Part shown: one piece after another, positions 24,376 to 35,624 of the stretch
How the letters are laid out: each line of letters starts with the position of its first letter
Numbering within the stretch: the first letter of the stretch is position 1
Source: Rhodocollybia butyracea
Lineage: Eukaryota; Basidiomycota; Agaricomycetes; Agaricales; Omphalotaceae
DNA length: 64,000 nucleotides
Direction of reading: 5' to 3'
Assembly: GCA_015501585.1 (NCBI GenBank)
Contig: JADNRY010000029.1
Location: 62,001 to 126,000, forward strand
The notes under the pieces: model-generated
Told to the model about the DNA's origin: nothing
The model's database searches: none
Seen by the model: the letters and a program-made list of their open reading frames with translations, nothing else
Position numbers and translations under genes: made by a program

Positions 24376-25186
24376 GAAAAGCGTCAAGACAAGGTCCGGT
24401 CTAATTATTCGTTATCCTGGCGTAGAAGAACAATTAAAAAAAGGAAGGTTGCAGATTTTTAGTATCGGGCTCTGAAAGTCTCTGAAGCCTTGGTTTCAGT
24501 CTCAGAAGTATAGATTTGATGGATTAGATATACCACTGGCAACCACACGCCGCGTGTTGCTTACAATTCAAACGAGCTATTCGAAGCACAAAATCTTATT
24601 TTGAGTACCCTCCGAGATACTTCAGGTTGCTGCAGTTCTCACCACATGGAAACTTCTACACGCACCACTCCTGAACAACACCCCTTAATTCGAAAGAGAA
24701 CAGGCACGTCCACTTTTTACTGAAAACTGCTCGATATAGTCGGCAAAGGGAGAGGTGCGGGGGAGTGAACTATAAAGGGAACAAACCTTTGACCAGAAAC
24801 TGGGGGGGATTGAGATTTAATTTGCCTCGAGTAGAGGATAGATCAGCGACATTCATAGCGTTTGTATGCTCAACTGGATTCGGAGAAATTATAGGTGAGT
24901 CTTATCAATTACCAGGCCAGTCACGGCGGGTGTGTAGCCAGTGAGGTACGAAAAAAAACAGATAGCATCACAGAAAGGTCTATTTCAAAAAATCTCGCGA
25001 GCATGGAAGAATGTGGCGACGACCAGTTTCCAGAACCTCTAGGTTCTGGAATAGGAACGTTCACTGTGCATGTACATTTACTGTTTACTGTATCGAGTCT
25101 GGCGTCTATCCAAATTTCTTTCCATCATACGTGAACCTATCCATTGATTGTCAGTCATAAGCAAGTCAGACTCAGAATCAGAATCC
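24376..25186. repeat. Duplicated 3' flank of SDR copy A
   Basis: The part from about 24720 to 25186 matches 30210-30758, with the same sequence just outside the SDR stop and shared blocks such as ATCCAAATTTCTTTCC. No independent gene recognised. The left part (24376-24720) is the promoter side of the SRA gene. Confidence 0.6.
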
Positions 25187-26031
25187 CTACCGATAATCCC
25201 AGGTCTCTGCCTCCGCTCTGGAAATCAAGTTCCAGTATGCTTCCGCATGCGCTGGACCACCGGTGGTGAAGAATCCCTCTTTCGCATCTGACGATAGGTT
25301 TGGGATACCTCCATCGGGTCCTACTAGAGTGGCATAGTGAAACCTGTAAGGTTTTATAAGAAAAAAAGCTACTATGACGAAGGAAATCAGACCAACCTAA
25401 ATCCCTCTTCAGTATAGAACTGGTTTGCGTATTGCATCGTCGTCGCCATTATTCCTTTCTGTAAATCCAACGCAAAGAAGGAAGGAACCGTCTTCTTGAT
25501 GAACGGAAGGAGGTTTCCGGTGCTAATAAATACTTTCGGAGCGTTCGAATTTTTCGAAGAACGGAAGCTAGCCAAAGCCTCTTGTGCAGCAACAAGCACT
25601 CCACCTCCGACATTACTGGTTTTAGCAAAATCTTCAGCAGAGACAGCCAGAGGGTCGTTGGGTGATTTAGGTGGAATGTGTAAACCGACTGCAGACATTC
25701 AGTCGTGAACAATAACCGGCATACATTGGAAACTTACGATTATAGACGACAACATTGGGTTCCCCGAGGTGATCTCTCACCAGTTTGAAGGCGTCCTTGA
25801 TACTCTTGGAGTCTGCTCCATCGACGGAGACAGGAAGCAGCCCCTGTCGCTTGAGGGCTTCAGAGTCTGGATTCCTAGAACCTATCGCGACGCGATAGCC
25901 TTCTGTCTTCAATTTCTGAGCAACGTGAGCACCTTTTCCTGATTGTGAGCTGCATTCTGAAAAACGAAAGAAAAGGCCCTACCAACGTTGGATCCACCGC
26001 CAATAATGAGTACTACAAGTGGGGAAGACAT
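25187..26031 (-). CDS. Atypical short-chain dehydrogenase/reductase-like protein, copy A
   Basis: Rossmann start MSSPLVVLIIGGGSNVG, joined by an intron to KGAHVAQKL, then EGYRVAIGSRNPDSEAL and EPNVVVYN (the NNAG-equivalent strand). The middle part has DPLAVSAEDFAKTSNVGGG and KVFISTGNLLPF. The usual YxxxK catalytic pair is replaced: the expected place reads PSFFALDLQKGIMAT, so the Tyr is Phe here. This matches a fungal atypical SDR group where catalysis is doubtful. The last exon ends AEAYWNLISRAEAETWDYR at 25187. The ATG at 26031 was chosen because it begins the Rossmann strand. Intact frame, three introns. Cofactor is probably NAD(P)(H); substrate unknown. Paralogue at 30759-31607. Confidence 0.82.
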
Positions 26032-26129
26032 TTTGTTTTTAGGACAAACTGCTGTCGAAGCTGGAACTTTATACCAGGCTGGAAAGCTGGATTTGTAATA
26101 CTAGTAGTGTCTTTGTCATAGGGATCGCT

Positions 26130-26345
26130 TGAGTGGACTCGATAAGAGGTTGGTCAAGCTAAACGACACACGGAATTAGTTGTACAGTAATCAGGCTGCC
26201 CAGAGTGAGCGCTATTGCTTGTATGATGACGTGATCCAGGTGAGTAAGATGGAAAAGCAATTGCAAGGAAATGAGGATGATTGGACGAATTGCAAAGGTT
26301 GTGCAGGCCAGAGAGTAGCTTTAGACATATTGAGATTAGTGTATA
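26130..26345. repeat. Right flank of SDR copy A, repeated at 33145-33300
   Basis: Shared blocks include CAAGCTAAACGAC, TACAGTAATCAGGCTGCC and AAAAGCAATTG. In locus A this block lies directly upstream of the SDR gene. In locus B it is displaced about 1.4 kb from SDR copy B. Confidence 0.75.
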
Positions 26346-27112
26346 ATCGTAGCACCGTGCCCTGGTGGTTGGATAAGCGCAGTTGGATAAGTGCAGTTGA
26401 ATATGAACGCAAGCCTGAGGTGGTGAAAAAGTTTATATTTAAAGATCAAAATAAGTGAAGGTAGCGGGCCATATGTGCAGAAAGCTTTGCAGATCGCTCT
26501 GTGCCACGGAGTGCTGAGCGCTGAGTACTGAGTCAGTGAGTCCCATAATTAACTGACAATGCTCCAATTTGCGCAGCGGATAGCTGGGGACAGCGATGGC
26601 GAAGATGCTGGTATCCGGGTGTGACATCACTAAATGCGGGAAAATCTTGCCAGGGATTACACCTCTCACCAGGTGTAATAAAGATTTTACAGGGTGGTAA
26701 TGGATTATAGCGTGGTTAGCGGCTATATAAAATGATTTTTCTTTGATTATAAGTGATTATGGGCGGAACCTAATGATTATACCGAGCATACCGACAGCGG
26801 TAATCCTGAGAGCTGCCTAAAACTGATTGCCATTGCCAGGTAATTCTTCCTCCCAGATGATCTTGCTATATGAGATTCACATCCTCATTATGTTGACCTT
26901 ATATTTCTTTCCAAAGCTGGAGAAAGTCTTCTGGGTAAAATGTAATCATATGTATTTTCCTCGTCATGACACACTAGTACTGGTAAAGTTCATAAACTTT
27001 GAGTAAGGCTGGATTTCGAGAATTTTGCAACTCGAGCTCGTTATTTTTACTTGCAAAATGATCCACTTCCTTGAATCCTTTCTTTCCCTACAGTAAATTC
27101 ACCTCTAGGCTC
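26346..27112. other. Non-coding, includes a nested hairpin at 26641-26690
   Basis: No gene seen. The hairpin has an outer stem AAAATCTT/AAGATTTT and an inner stem ATTACACCT/AGGTGTAAT, both perfect. It lies in AT-rich sequence and may be the remnant of a miniature inverted-repeat element. Confidence 0.45.
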
Positions 27113-27115
27113 TAA

Positions 27116-27159
27116 GGCTTAGTCCAGTAACTTTTCCGCACTGGATTTTTCACCCTGGA
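27116..27159 (+). repeat. Left terminal inverted repeat of the transposon
   Basis: Perfect inverse of 28282-28325. Confidence 0.9.
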
Positions 27160-28281
27160 AAATTCTCTATTACTATGGTCCGTCAAGAAGTGCTCACCGT
27201 CAGGAAGTGCAACTTGCTTAAAAACATTGGTTCCCGTCACTCTACAAATTTGGGGATTTTTTGTAACAATATTTAGATACTTTATAATGATTTTATCTAC
27301 TCAGATTGATTCTTTTGCGAACAGGGCTCGAATACTGAACAGAATGTTCAGAATCGTGAGTATGATTTTTACATCAATCGCCAGGAACATATAGAATATC
27401 TATTGAGACCGCTGAGATGACTTCAGAGGGTTATTTACTATTCCAATAACAGGCCAAGTTTTAATTCCTACGAGAATCCGTACAGTATTCGTGAAACAAG
27501 AAGCAAAATAACGAGCGAGAGCCTGCGAAAACCGGCAAGAGTTTTAGCTGCTAAGCGCCCAGTTGCACTTCTTAACTTTTGCTCGGACATTGCCCGACGC
27601 AGGCAATAGAAGCTTTAAAAATACAGGAAATTCAAGGTAAGAGTTTTTATCTACTACAAATCGATCTATCTATTCAGAATTTTGAGATATTGAGTCGCCG
27701 CAAAGTTATAAGCGATTTATCAAAAAGTTGCACTTCTTGGCGACCCATAGTACTGAAATTGGTCAATTACGTAGCTGTCAGATTTAATCATTTTGTCACG
27801 CTCAGTGCTCATTGGCGCTTCCGGGCGCTCCATGTCACCCAGATTTCAGTGGCTTCACTGATAACGCCCAATACTGAAGCAACAGAAGCTCATAGTTGTT
27901 GTAGTAGCCACGGTTATATGCTATATTAGCCTTGGAGTGGGCTTGAACTTCACAGCGATACCTTTAGCAATGGATTTTACCACATTTCCCCCATCTCCCA
28001 GTTCTGCAAGATGATCCCAAACAAATCCCAAACATAATTGACAAAGTTGGCTTCACCAGCCTCAGTGATGCATTGATCATTAAAGGTGTCAATGAGTGTG
28101 GTATATAGGCAAGGTTGTGTATCAAATTGGAAGCACCACGGCAAGTGTCAATGGTACTCGAGATAAAAGAAAACAAGGAGACGAAAAGCGCGCGCGCAAT
28201 CGGTTTGATGGTCACATTTAGTCACATTAATCACTACGTTACGATCTCGTCAGATCACATCATGTGCTAGCATTTAGAAAA

Positions 28282-28325
28282 TCCAGGGTGAAAAATCCAG
28301 TGCGGAAAAGTTACTGGACTAAGCC
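28282..28325 (-). repeat. Right terminal inverted repeat of the transposon
   Basis: Perfect inverse of 27116-27159. Confidence 0.9.
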
Positions 28326-28329
28326 TAAC

Positions 28330-29650
28330 CTCCTCTCTGGCAAGTACCGTTTCTCTCCGTTTCTTCGCCACAAGCAAGAGCAAGCAAGCCGCTTTTAATT
28401 CGAAACTCGGACCCAACTTAAATCAACCCTGTACGGGTGAGCCAGCCTGTTCCACCATCATCCGTGTCAAGCTGTCGCAGCCCGAAACCACCTGGAGGCT
28501 CAAGCTCCTGCTCATGACTTTGACCTAGTTGCAGTATGAGTGTGTTCATGCACTGTGAGCATGAGTAAGTTTAAGAGCTTCTGCACCGTGACTATACGGT
28601 ACAGCTTTTACAGTAGTAGTAGTAGTATTTCATACTCGGCTCCGTTACAATGGGGGTACAGTACTCCACATCAGGGACAACTTTGGGTGCATCAAGATCT
28701 GGTTGTCATTCGCTTGTTCTACTTAGTCGTTCCCTCTTGTCCCAGCTTATCCCTCACGGGTAACAGCAACCGCATCAATTATTACCGGCACTAAGTGATA
28801 TTTAAACTAGCTTTTACATGCTCACACCCGTTCGCATCTTTCTTCCCCCACTTTATTGTCAACGGTTCTGTCCCAAGTCGACTCAAGATATTCAAGCCCC
28901 AAGCCATGACACCCCTCAAAACTTACTCGAAGCTCATTCCATGCTACAACCCCAACTCCTGCTGAGCAATCCAATGTATTTCCCTCAACGTTCAAGTCTT
29001 CTGCCGGTCCAAGCCAATGCGGGTCAAGCTTCTTCACTGGGTTGATTGATTTCAACTTTCAAGCGCTGCAGCCTCATACGGTTATTCCTTCGGGCCCCTT
29101 CCTTCCTTTAGCCCCTTCGTTATGTCCCCATACATACATAGTAGTCTCATGTAATAGCTTATATGTATTCATGTTTGGAATAAAATGCGTTATTACTGCT
29201 CTAATTCATGCATGGTTCAATACCAGTTAATGTGATGAAGGCTACCAGAAAAAGCTGCTTGGCTCCAACCTGATAATTCGTTTCAATCGCATATAAATAT
29301 TTTCTCGCATTACAATGTAGTATAAGTATTCTTACCCACTACAATGCAGACAGAAGGGTGGTGCATGTATGGCAAATGAGGGACGTAGTTATCATCTTTT
29401 GATAATACGACAATAATCATTTTCCAATTTGGGCTAAGCGTTTAATGCATTATAATCAATTTTCGGATGCTTAGCAGCATTATCAGGACATTACCTCGGT
29501 TACGGCTGACCGCCAGTGAGTTCTCCAGATCATAATCAAATATGATAACTCTCGAGATTTAGTGATGGAGATCTTGAGAGGTCAAAATAAGTTGCCCAGG
29601 GTCGAATCCTTTGAGGAATTCGTCGGTGTTGTTGTAACTTGTAGTAGAGG
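28330..29650. other. Non-coding, 1.3 kb
   Basis: No gene recognised. Contains a short AGT trinucleotide run near 28612-28626 and AT-rich sequence at 29250-29480. Short ORFs here lack family features. Confidence 0.4.
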
Positions 29651-29783
29651 AAGTCTGGGCGCATGTGATATGACTGATCGTAAAATGACGCGCCCAGGAC
29701 CGTTTTGTCACGCCTTGCTCTTCTGATTCGCGACGAATTTGCTGACTCGCCAACGCGCCAACATCTAATCCTGGCTACGCAAC

Positions 29784-30215
29784 ATGGATCAACTATTCTC
29801 TTCCAGTCCAGTTCCTTCTGAATCCTTCGACACCTCTCACCAACCGCATAAAATCTTACTCGCTCACTCAACGTACTCAACACCCACAAACCATTGGATT
29901 CCTCGCCATTAGCCCAGGATGCTGTTTCACCGTTCTCCTCGCCCGTGGCAGAAGCGCAAGCGCGCGCGCAATCTCGGTACAAGAGCCGAGTCCCTAGCGT
30001 CTCATCACGAACAAGAAATGTCTTGGTGTCCCATTATGGCTGGGTGTGAAGTCGATAGTGGTATCGGAAAGTGATGTTGAGGGATCGTTTCAAAGAGAGA
30101 TGTCTCCAGCGAGCAAAAAAAGCTCGTGCCAGGGCCCGTGCTTCGAAAAGGAAGTCAGAGCCTAGCAGTGATGGATCGAAGTCATGGATGATGATGTTGA
30201 GGGAACTGACGATGA
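29784..30215 (+). pseudogene. Truncated, frameshifted copy of the gene at 33507
   Basis: The sequence from 29655 through the ATG at 29784 to about 30215 follows 33350-33935 closely, including 5' flank (CGTAAAATGACGCGCC) and the coding block that gives RFKERCLQRAEKARARARAS in the parent. Small indels break the frame soon after the start and again in the middle. Exons 2 and 3 are absent: sequence passes directly into the duplicated flank of SDR copy B. It is a dead 5' fragment. Confidence 0.8.
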
Positions 30216-31750
30216 CAGCTGCTCGCAAAGGGGAAGAGGTGCGGAGTGAATCATAAAGAGGCAAACCTCTGATTGAAAACTAAAGGGGTTAAGCTTTAAG
30301 GCCTAATTGGCCTCGAAGAAGAGGACCAGAGAGGACCGATTGACGACACTGAAGAAATCTATAGCATTTGTACCCTCAACTGGATTCGGAGGCTGTTTGA
30401 ACATTCCCGCAGCAAAGCTTGGATGCACATTGAGTATATCATCCCAAAGAATACCAAGTTTGGGTTGGATCGGAATCGTAGGCGAGTCTTATCGATACCA
30501 TGTCAGTCACAGCGGGGGTCTTAGCTTGGACTGCGGTACGAAAAAAAAACAGATAGCATCTCAGAAAGGTCTATTTCAAACATTTACCGAACATGGAAGA
30601 GCGTGGCGACAACCAGTTTCCAGAACTGGAATAGGAACGTTCACGCATCTACATTTACTGTTTACTGTATCGAGTTTGGCGTCTATCCAAATTTCTTTCC
30701 GTCATACGTGAACCTATCCATGGTTGTCAGTCATAAACAAGACACAGACTCAAGATCCCTACCGATAATCCCAGGTTTCCGCCTCTGCTCTGGAAATCAA
30801 GTTCCAGTACGCTTCTGCGTGCGCTGGACCACCGGTGGTGAAGAATCCCTCTTTCGCATCTGACGCTAGGTTTGGGATACCTCCATCGGGTCCTACTAGA
30901 GTGGCATAGTGAAATCTGTTAGGTTTTATAAGTAAAGAAGCTACCAGTACGAAGGAAATCCGACCAACCTAAACCCCTCTTCGGTATAGAACTGGTTTGC
31001 GTATTGCATCGTCGTTGCCATTATTCCTTTCTGTAAATCCAACGCATAGAAGTGAGGGAACGTTTTCTTGATGAACGGAAGAAGGTTTCCAGTGCTAATA
31101 AATACTTTCGGAGCTTTCGAACTTTTCGAGGAACGAAAACTGTCCAGAGCCTCTTGTGCAGCAACAAGCACTCCACTTCCGACGCTACAGGTTTTAGCAA
31201 AACCTTCAGCAGAGACAGACAGAGGATCGTTGGGTGATTTAGGTGGAACATATAAACTGACTGCAGATATTCAGTCGTGAACAAGCCATCGGCATATAAA
31301 GAAGCTTACGATTATAGACGACAACATTGGGTTCCCCAAGGTGATCTCTCACCAGTTTAAAGGCATCCTTGATACTCTTGGAGTCTGTTCCATCCACGGG
31401 GACAGGAAGCAGCCCCTGTCGCTCAAAAGCTTCAGAGTCAGGGTTCCTAGAACCTACCGCAACGCGGTAGCCTTCTGTCTTCAATTTCTGAGCAACGTGA
31501 GCACCTTTTCGTTCATGATTGTAAGCTGTATTCCGAAAAACAAAAGATGAGAACCTACCAACGTTCGGGCCACTGCCAATAATGAGTGCTACAAGTGGGG
31601 TGGACATTTTGTTTTTAGGACAACGTACTTTCAAAGCTTGAATTTTATACCAGGCTGGAAAGCTAGATTTGCAATTCTAGTAGTGTCTTTGTCATAGATA
31701 TACCGATTGCATCGCTTGAAGTATGAGCTGACTGATCTCGATAAGAGGTA
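30210..31750. repeat. Segmental duplication of the SDR locus (copy B of 24720-26130)
   Basis: Colinear and same orientation as 24720-26130, covering SDR coding sequence, introns and both near flanks. The similarity stops near 31748 (GATAAGAGG) and resumes near 33145, showing a later insertion. Confidence 0.8.
30759..31607 (-). CDS. Atypical short-chain dehydrogenase/reductase-like protein, copy B
   Basis: Same exon layout as copy A: MSTPLVALIIGSGPNVG, EGYRVAVGSRNPDSEAF, EPNVVVYN, KVFISTGNLLPFIKKTFPHF and YALDLQKGIMATTMQYANQF; last exon stops at 30759. The Rossmann glycines are kept (GSGPNVG against GGGSNVG in copy A). A Tyr is present where copy A has Phe (HFYALDLQK against SFFALDLQK), but the Y-to-K spacing is not the classical YxxxK. 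The frame is intact, so this copy is probably expressed, although its upstream flank was changed by an insertion about 140 nt before the ATG. The homologous ATG at 31607 is preferred to the longer ORF start at 31634. Confidence 0.8.
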
Positions 31751-33144
31751 CTAATCAGGAAAAAATAACCCTTATATGACCCTGTACGTATCATATGTAT
31801 CTATTGTATAGCTGTTTAAAGGTCCCCCTGTACGTATGATACTGTATCACTCTGTATAGTATGTATACCCTCACTAAGTGCACAGTATCAATATGCATAC
31901 CTTGTACACTACATATACTCTCACTTCACATACTGTACATATACAATATCTGTCCATAGCACTACATCTCAGTCAGGACAGGTTAGATTTGCCACAATCC
32001 ATGCTATTTACTGCAGGTTGTCATGCAATTACTTACGGAATACTCGTGTCCAACAAAGGGGAGCATACGCCTTTCATTAATGTAGTAATACGAGTAACAA
32101 AAACGTAACTAATAAACAGGACTATATACATAGCTGAGACAGACAACTCATATAATAGACAGAGCTAACAAAAATGTAACTGAGATGGCAACGAAAACGT
32201 AGCTGACGAGTAACGAAAACATGACCGACAAGAAAACACGACCAACGAGAAAATACAAGCAACGAGTGACGAGAAATATAACCAACAAGAAAACACGACC
32301 GACGAGAAAACACGACCGACGAGAAAACACGACCAACGAGAAAACACGACCAACGAGAAAACACGACCAACGAGAAAACACGACCGACAAGTAACGAAAA
32401 CTTAACTGAGTTAAGAGGTGGTAGGAATTGAGGCAGACTGGGAGGCGAAGAACTATACTGACGTCGTCAGAGAGAACAATGGCTAGAACATGAGACGTAC
32501 CATATAGCGCTGAAGCGGAAGCAGGAATGAAAAAGGAACGTTGTCAGATAGAACAACTACCAGATATATAAAGAACGACGTACCGATTCACCCTGTATCA
32601 TCCAGCTCTTGCCAGCTCTTGATGTGCTGAAAAGGCACCTTGAAGACCGAAAGCAGCCAAAGCAATTTTGAAGAAGAAATGAGAAGCGCAGTGAGAGCAT
32701 TAGATTCTCTAGACAGTGAGATGTTGAGAGGTTGAGGCCATTCAGATAGTGTTAGCGGGAGAAAGCCTTGAGGAGACGGCTGAAAGGAAGAAAGAATTTT
32801 TAACCAACATGAACGTGACATGGCATGACCATGTGAGCAGTGTAGGGCAGGCATCGACTTCCAACTTGAATAATAATAATATTCCAATAAGCGGCCAAGC
32901 CAAGGTGGCCTGTTCCCGGCGCCCGCCCACCTGAAATTGTATGTAGACAGATCAATGGCCCGATAATGTGAAGCAGTACAATTATATACGGAGGCCCCCC
33001 CATCAAATACAAATTGATACAGGGTATACTCGTAGTACATACTGGCCTGCAAAGTATACAGATCAATACAGATTGTATACGCTATACATGGAAAAAGCCT
33101 CATTGTGTGTATCAGTCCGTATCATTTCACTGTTTAGCTTGGCC
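31750..33144. other. 1.4-kb insertion splitting SDR copy B from its right flank
   Basis: Present only in locus B; the corresponding join in locus A is continuous (AGAGGTTGGTCAAGC). The ends are rich in TGTATAC/GTATCAT-like words (31780-31930 and 32990-33125), and a 17-bp minisatellite lies inside. No transposase, reverse transcriptase or other recognisable ORF; a 171-residue minus-strand ORF at 32588-33103 has no family features. Terminal repeats and a target duplication are not clear, so the class of element is unknown. Confidence 0.6.
32215..32395. repeat. 17-bp minisatellite
   Basis: Unit CACGACCAACGAGAAAA with A/G variation (CCAAC or CCGAC). About six near-perfect adjacent units at 32290-32390 and more diverged units to the left. 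Since 17 is not a multiple of 3, the minus-strand ORFs across it are frame-shifting shadows. Confidence 0.9.
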
Positions 33145-33162
33145 TAGTAGGCCAAGCTAAAC
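33132..33162. repeat. Perfect 13-bp palindrome at insertion edge
   Basis: GTTTAGCTTGGCC, 5-nt loop TAGTA, GGCCAAGCTAAAC. The right arm belongs to the duplicated flank, the left arm to the inserted sequence. Confidence 0.85.
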
Positions 33163-33506
33163 GACGGAATTCTTGTACAGTAATCAGGCTGCCAGGAGTA
33201 TCCAGGTGAATAAGATGAAAAAGCAATTGTAACAATGAGGATATGGCGAATTCCACGAGGTAGGGCGAGGCAGAGAGTGGCTTTAGACTGGTGTGCAACT
33301 GGTTTTTATGCCATGGAGCTGAGTTGACTGTTGTAGAGAAAGTTTACCAGGCGCATGTGATGTGACTGATCGTAAAATGACGCGCCGTGACATGTTGTTG
33401 ATTATTTCTGCTTTGCTTCGACTTTGTCAACGTTGACGACGCCTTGCTCTTCGCGACGAATTTGCTGAGTTGCTGAGTCGCACACATCTAATCCTAGCTA
33501 CGCAAT

Positions 33507-34449
33507 ATGGATCTACTATTCTCTTCCAGTCCAGTTCCTTCAACACCTCTTACCAACCGCATAAAATCTTACTCTCACTCACGAAACACCCACAAACCAT
33601 TAAATTCTTCGCCATTAGCCCAGGATGCTGTCTCGCCGTTCTCCTCGCCTGTTGCTGAAGCGCAAGCGCGACGGCAATCCCAGTACAAGAGCCGAGTTCC
33701 TAGCGGCTCGTCACGAACAAGAAATGTCTCAGTATCTGTGAAGTCGGCAAGATCGTCGTCTGCAGCGTCAGTGACGGACTCTCAGAAAATGATGTTGAGG
33801 GATCGTTTCAAAGAGAGATGTCTCCAGCGAGCAGAAAAGGCTCGTGCCAGGGCCCGTGCTTCGAAAAGGAGGTCAGAGCCTAGCAGTGATGGATTCGACG
33901 AAGTCATGGATGATGATGTTGAGGAAACCGACGATGACATTATTCAGAGCGAAGTGGGTTTTTTCTTTTCTGTTTACATGCTGCCAATTCATCTCTCCTT
34001 TTTCTAGTTCTACCGCCGTATTGTAATTAACCAAGCCTACAAAGAACGCCATGCCTACCGACGCTCATACTACGCTGACGTTGGGTCTTCGTTCGACCCG
34101 GACTTAGAAGATATTACTACTTGGGAACATGAATTAAATAGTAGGTCATTCATATCCACTGTTCTCCTATCTCAACTCTCTCCCAGCTTCCGGTTCAACT
34201 TCAACTGAGCCCCTAACTCAACCTTCGACAGAGGATCCAGAAGAGACAGAAATGACAGAAATGACACCCGAGGAACTCGAACAAGCCGAACTTGAAGCCT
34301 ATGCAGAGGAATGCGAGCGTCAGGCTGCATTCGCTGATTTCGAAGACATCCCTGTCGATGAACTCTTCGAAGATATCAAAACGCTAGAAGAGGAAATCAG
34401 GCAAAGCGGAGGAGGATTTCACGATATAGAGATGGATATTCAAGTGTAA
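33507..34449 (+). CDS. Conserved hypothetical basic/acidic nuclear-type protein (280 aa)
   Basis: Three exons splice cleanly: 33507-33953, 34008-34140 and 34187-34449, giving 280 residues. The N-terminus is Ser-rich with a start MDLLFSSSPVPSTP. A basic helix RFKERCLQRAEKARARARAS followed by KRRSE comes next, then an acidic run EVMDDDVEETDDD. The middle has FYRRIVINQAYKERHAYRRS and DPDLEDITTWEHEL. The C-terminus is Glu-rich (EELEQAELEAYAEECERQAA) and probably helical. I do not recognise a named domain; the arrangement of a short basic RFKERCL helix and acidic tail distantly recalls RPA-interacting proteins, but that is only a suggestion. A broken 5' copy lies at 29784-30215, so this is the intact parent gene. 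Confidence 0.72.
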
Positions 34450-35624
34450 AGGTGTCGTCAAGTTGTACCATTGTAAATACCGCATATTACTCATCACCTA
34501 CTGCTGCTGCTCTCGAGTATATACTATTGCTAGGAATGAAACTGGGGCAGGATGTTCCCGTACGCGTCCTTACAACTGGGTGACGAGTAAATCCGCGCCC
34601 GGCTGTATGTCATTCCAGTGTCTTGCGGTGTCCCGAAAACACTACAATGCATTATTGCCAATGCTCTTCAGCTAGATCCCATTGCCGCTGAGTCCTTCCG
34701 AGTAAGCGATCCACAATGAATGAAGCTCCAATTTGGTTCGTTACGAAGCATCTATGGCTCAGTCTCAAGTACTACTAGTACTCAATTTCGTCACTATCTT
34801 ATGGGGAAGCGTTTCTATTCATCGGGCTACTCTAACGCTTCGGAAATTCATACTAGGCAATCCACCATTATCATGAGGTTAGTTTTATCGCATCCATAAA
34901 TCATCTGCAACCTTAATGACCGCATCCCCTCCTAACCTGCACTGCAGTAGCTTCAGGATATTTAGATCATGGATGTACGATTTGATTTTCGCGTTGCCTT
35001 CCTCCGAAGGATCTTAACGACATCTTGAACTATACGACGGACCTCCCCCAATGACAAGTCTAGGAGTTTTTTTCATCCCCGGGACGTCCGCAGCCTTAGA
35101 ACAAAGCTTCTAATCATCTCCATCAACATGCATGTTTGTCGTTGGGAGAAAGTAGCAGTGGCTGGAGTTGAGATGGCACGATGTGAGATGGATTGGTGTT
35201 AGACAGTGCTGGAGTCTGTTAGAATCACAAACAGTCCAACGCGGTTCTACAATGTGGGTAGAAGTAGATGTAGATTGTCCAAAACTCACGATGATTCTCA
35301 TAAGTAGACAAGGGGAAATGACGGAGTCTGCCGGGGAGCTTGTACAAGTTCTGGTTGCATGAAATCAACCGCGGCCTTAAATCCTCGACGTCTCGCCCCG
35401 GAGCCTAGTCCAAAATACCGCCTCGGAAAGTTGACGACAGCCTCCGGTTACTTATGTAGTGGCGTGGGAGAGAAACGCTGTTTGTTCTTCGCTACCAACT
35501 GGACAATGGTTTGATAATGTTTGCTGTACATTCCTGGGAAGAAGCAGCTAGGATGATCTTATGAGAAACAGAAGGCTCCATGAGAAAAGGTTTTGTAAAG
35601 GCTGTGGCTTGCGAGAACATTCTC
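34450..35624. other. Intergenic, 1.2 kb
   Basis: No gene recognised. Short overlapping ORFs on both strands around 35110-35362 look random. Confidence 0.4.

Larger units (their letters stand above)
27113..28328. mobile_element. Non-autonomous DNA transposon with perfect 44-bp TIRs, TAA target duplication
   Basis: Terminal inverted repeats 27116-27159 and 28282-28325 (starting GGCTTAGTCCAGTAAC and the reverse complement) are identical over 44 bp; the identity runs one base further because the TSD is TAA. Directly outside lie TAA at 27113-27115 and TAA at 28326-28328. A 3-bp TAA/TTA duplication is the hallmark of the PIF/Harbinger superfamily, though the terminal sequence is not diagnostic. 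The 1.2-kb interior has only short ORFs (27579-27929 plus, 27964-28215 minus) without DDE or Myb-like features, so it must be mobilised in trans. The perfect TIRs suggest fairly recent movement. Confidence 0.8.

Noticed and set aside
29599..29615. tRNA B-box-like word (GGTCGAATCC)
   Set aside because: No matching A box or cloverleaf could be found around it.
32122..32390. Minus-strand ORFs with repeated SRWSCFLVGRVF-like words
   Set aside because: They are translations of the 17-bp minisatellite in three frames; no start context or family support.
31750..33144. Insertion as a classical TIR transposon
   Set aside because: The ends share only short TACTA/TAGTA words; no convincing inverted repeat or target duplication.
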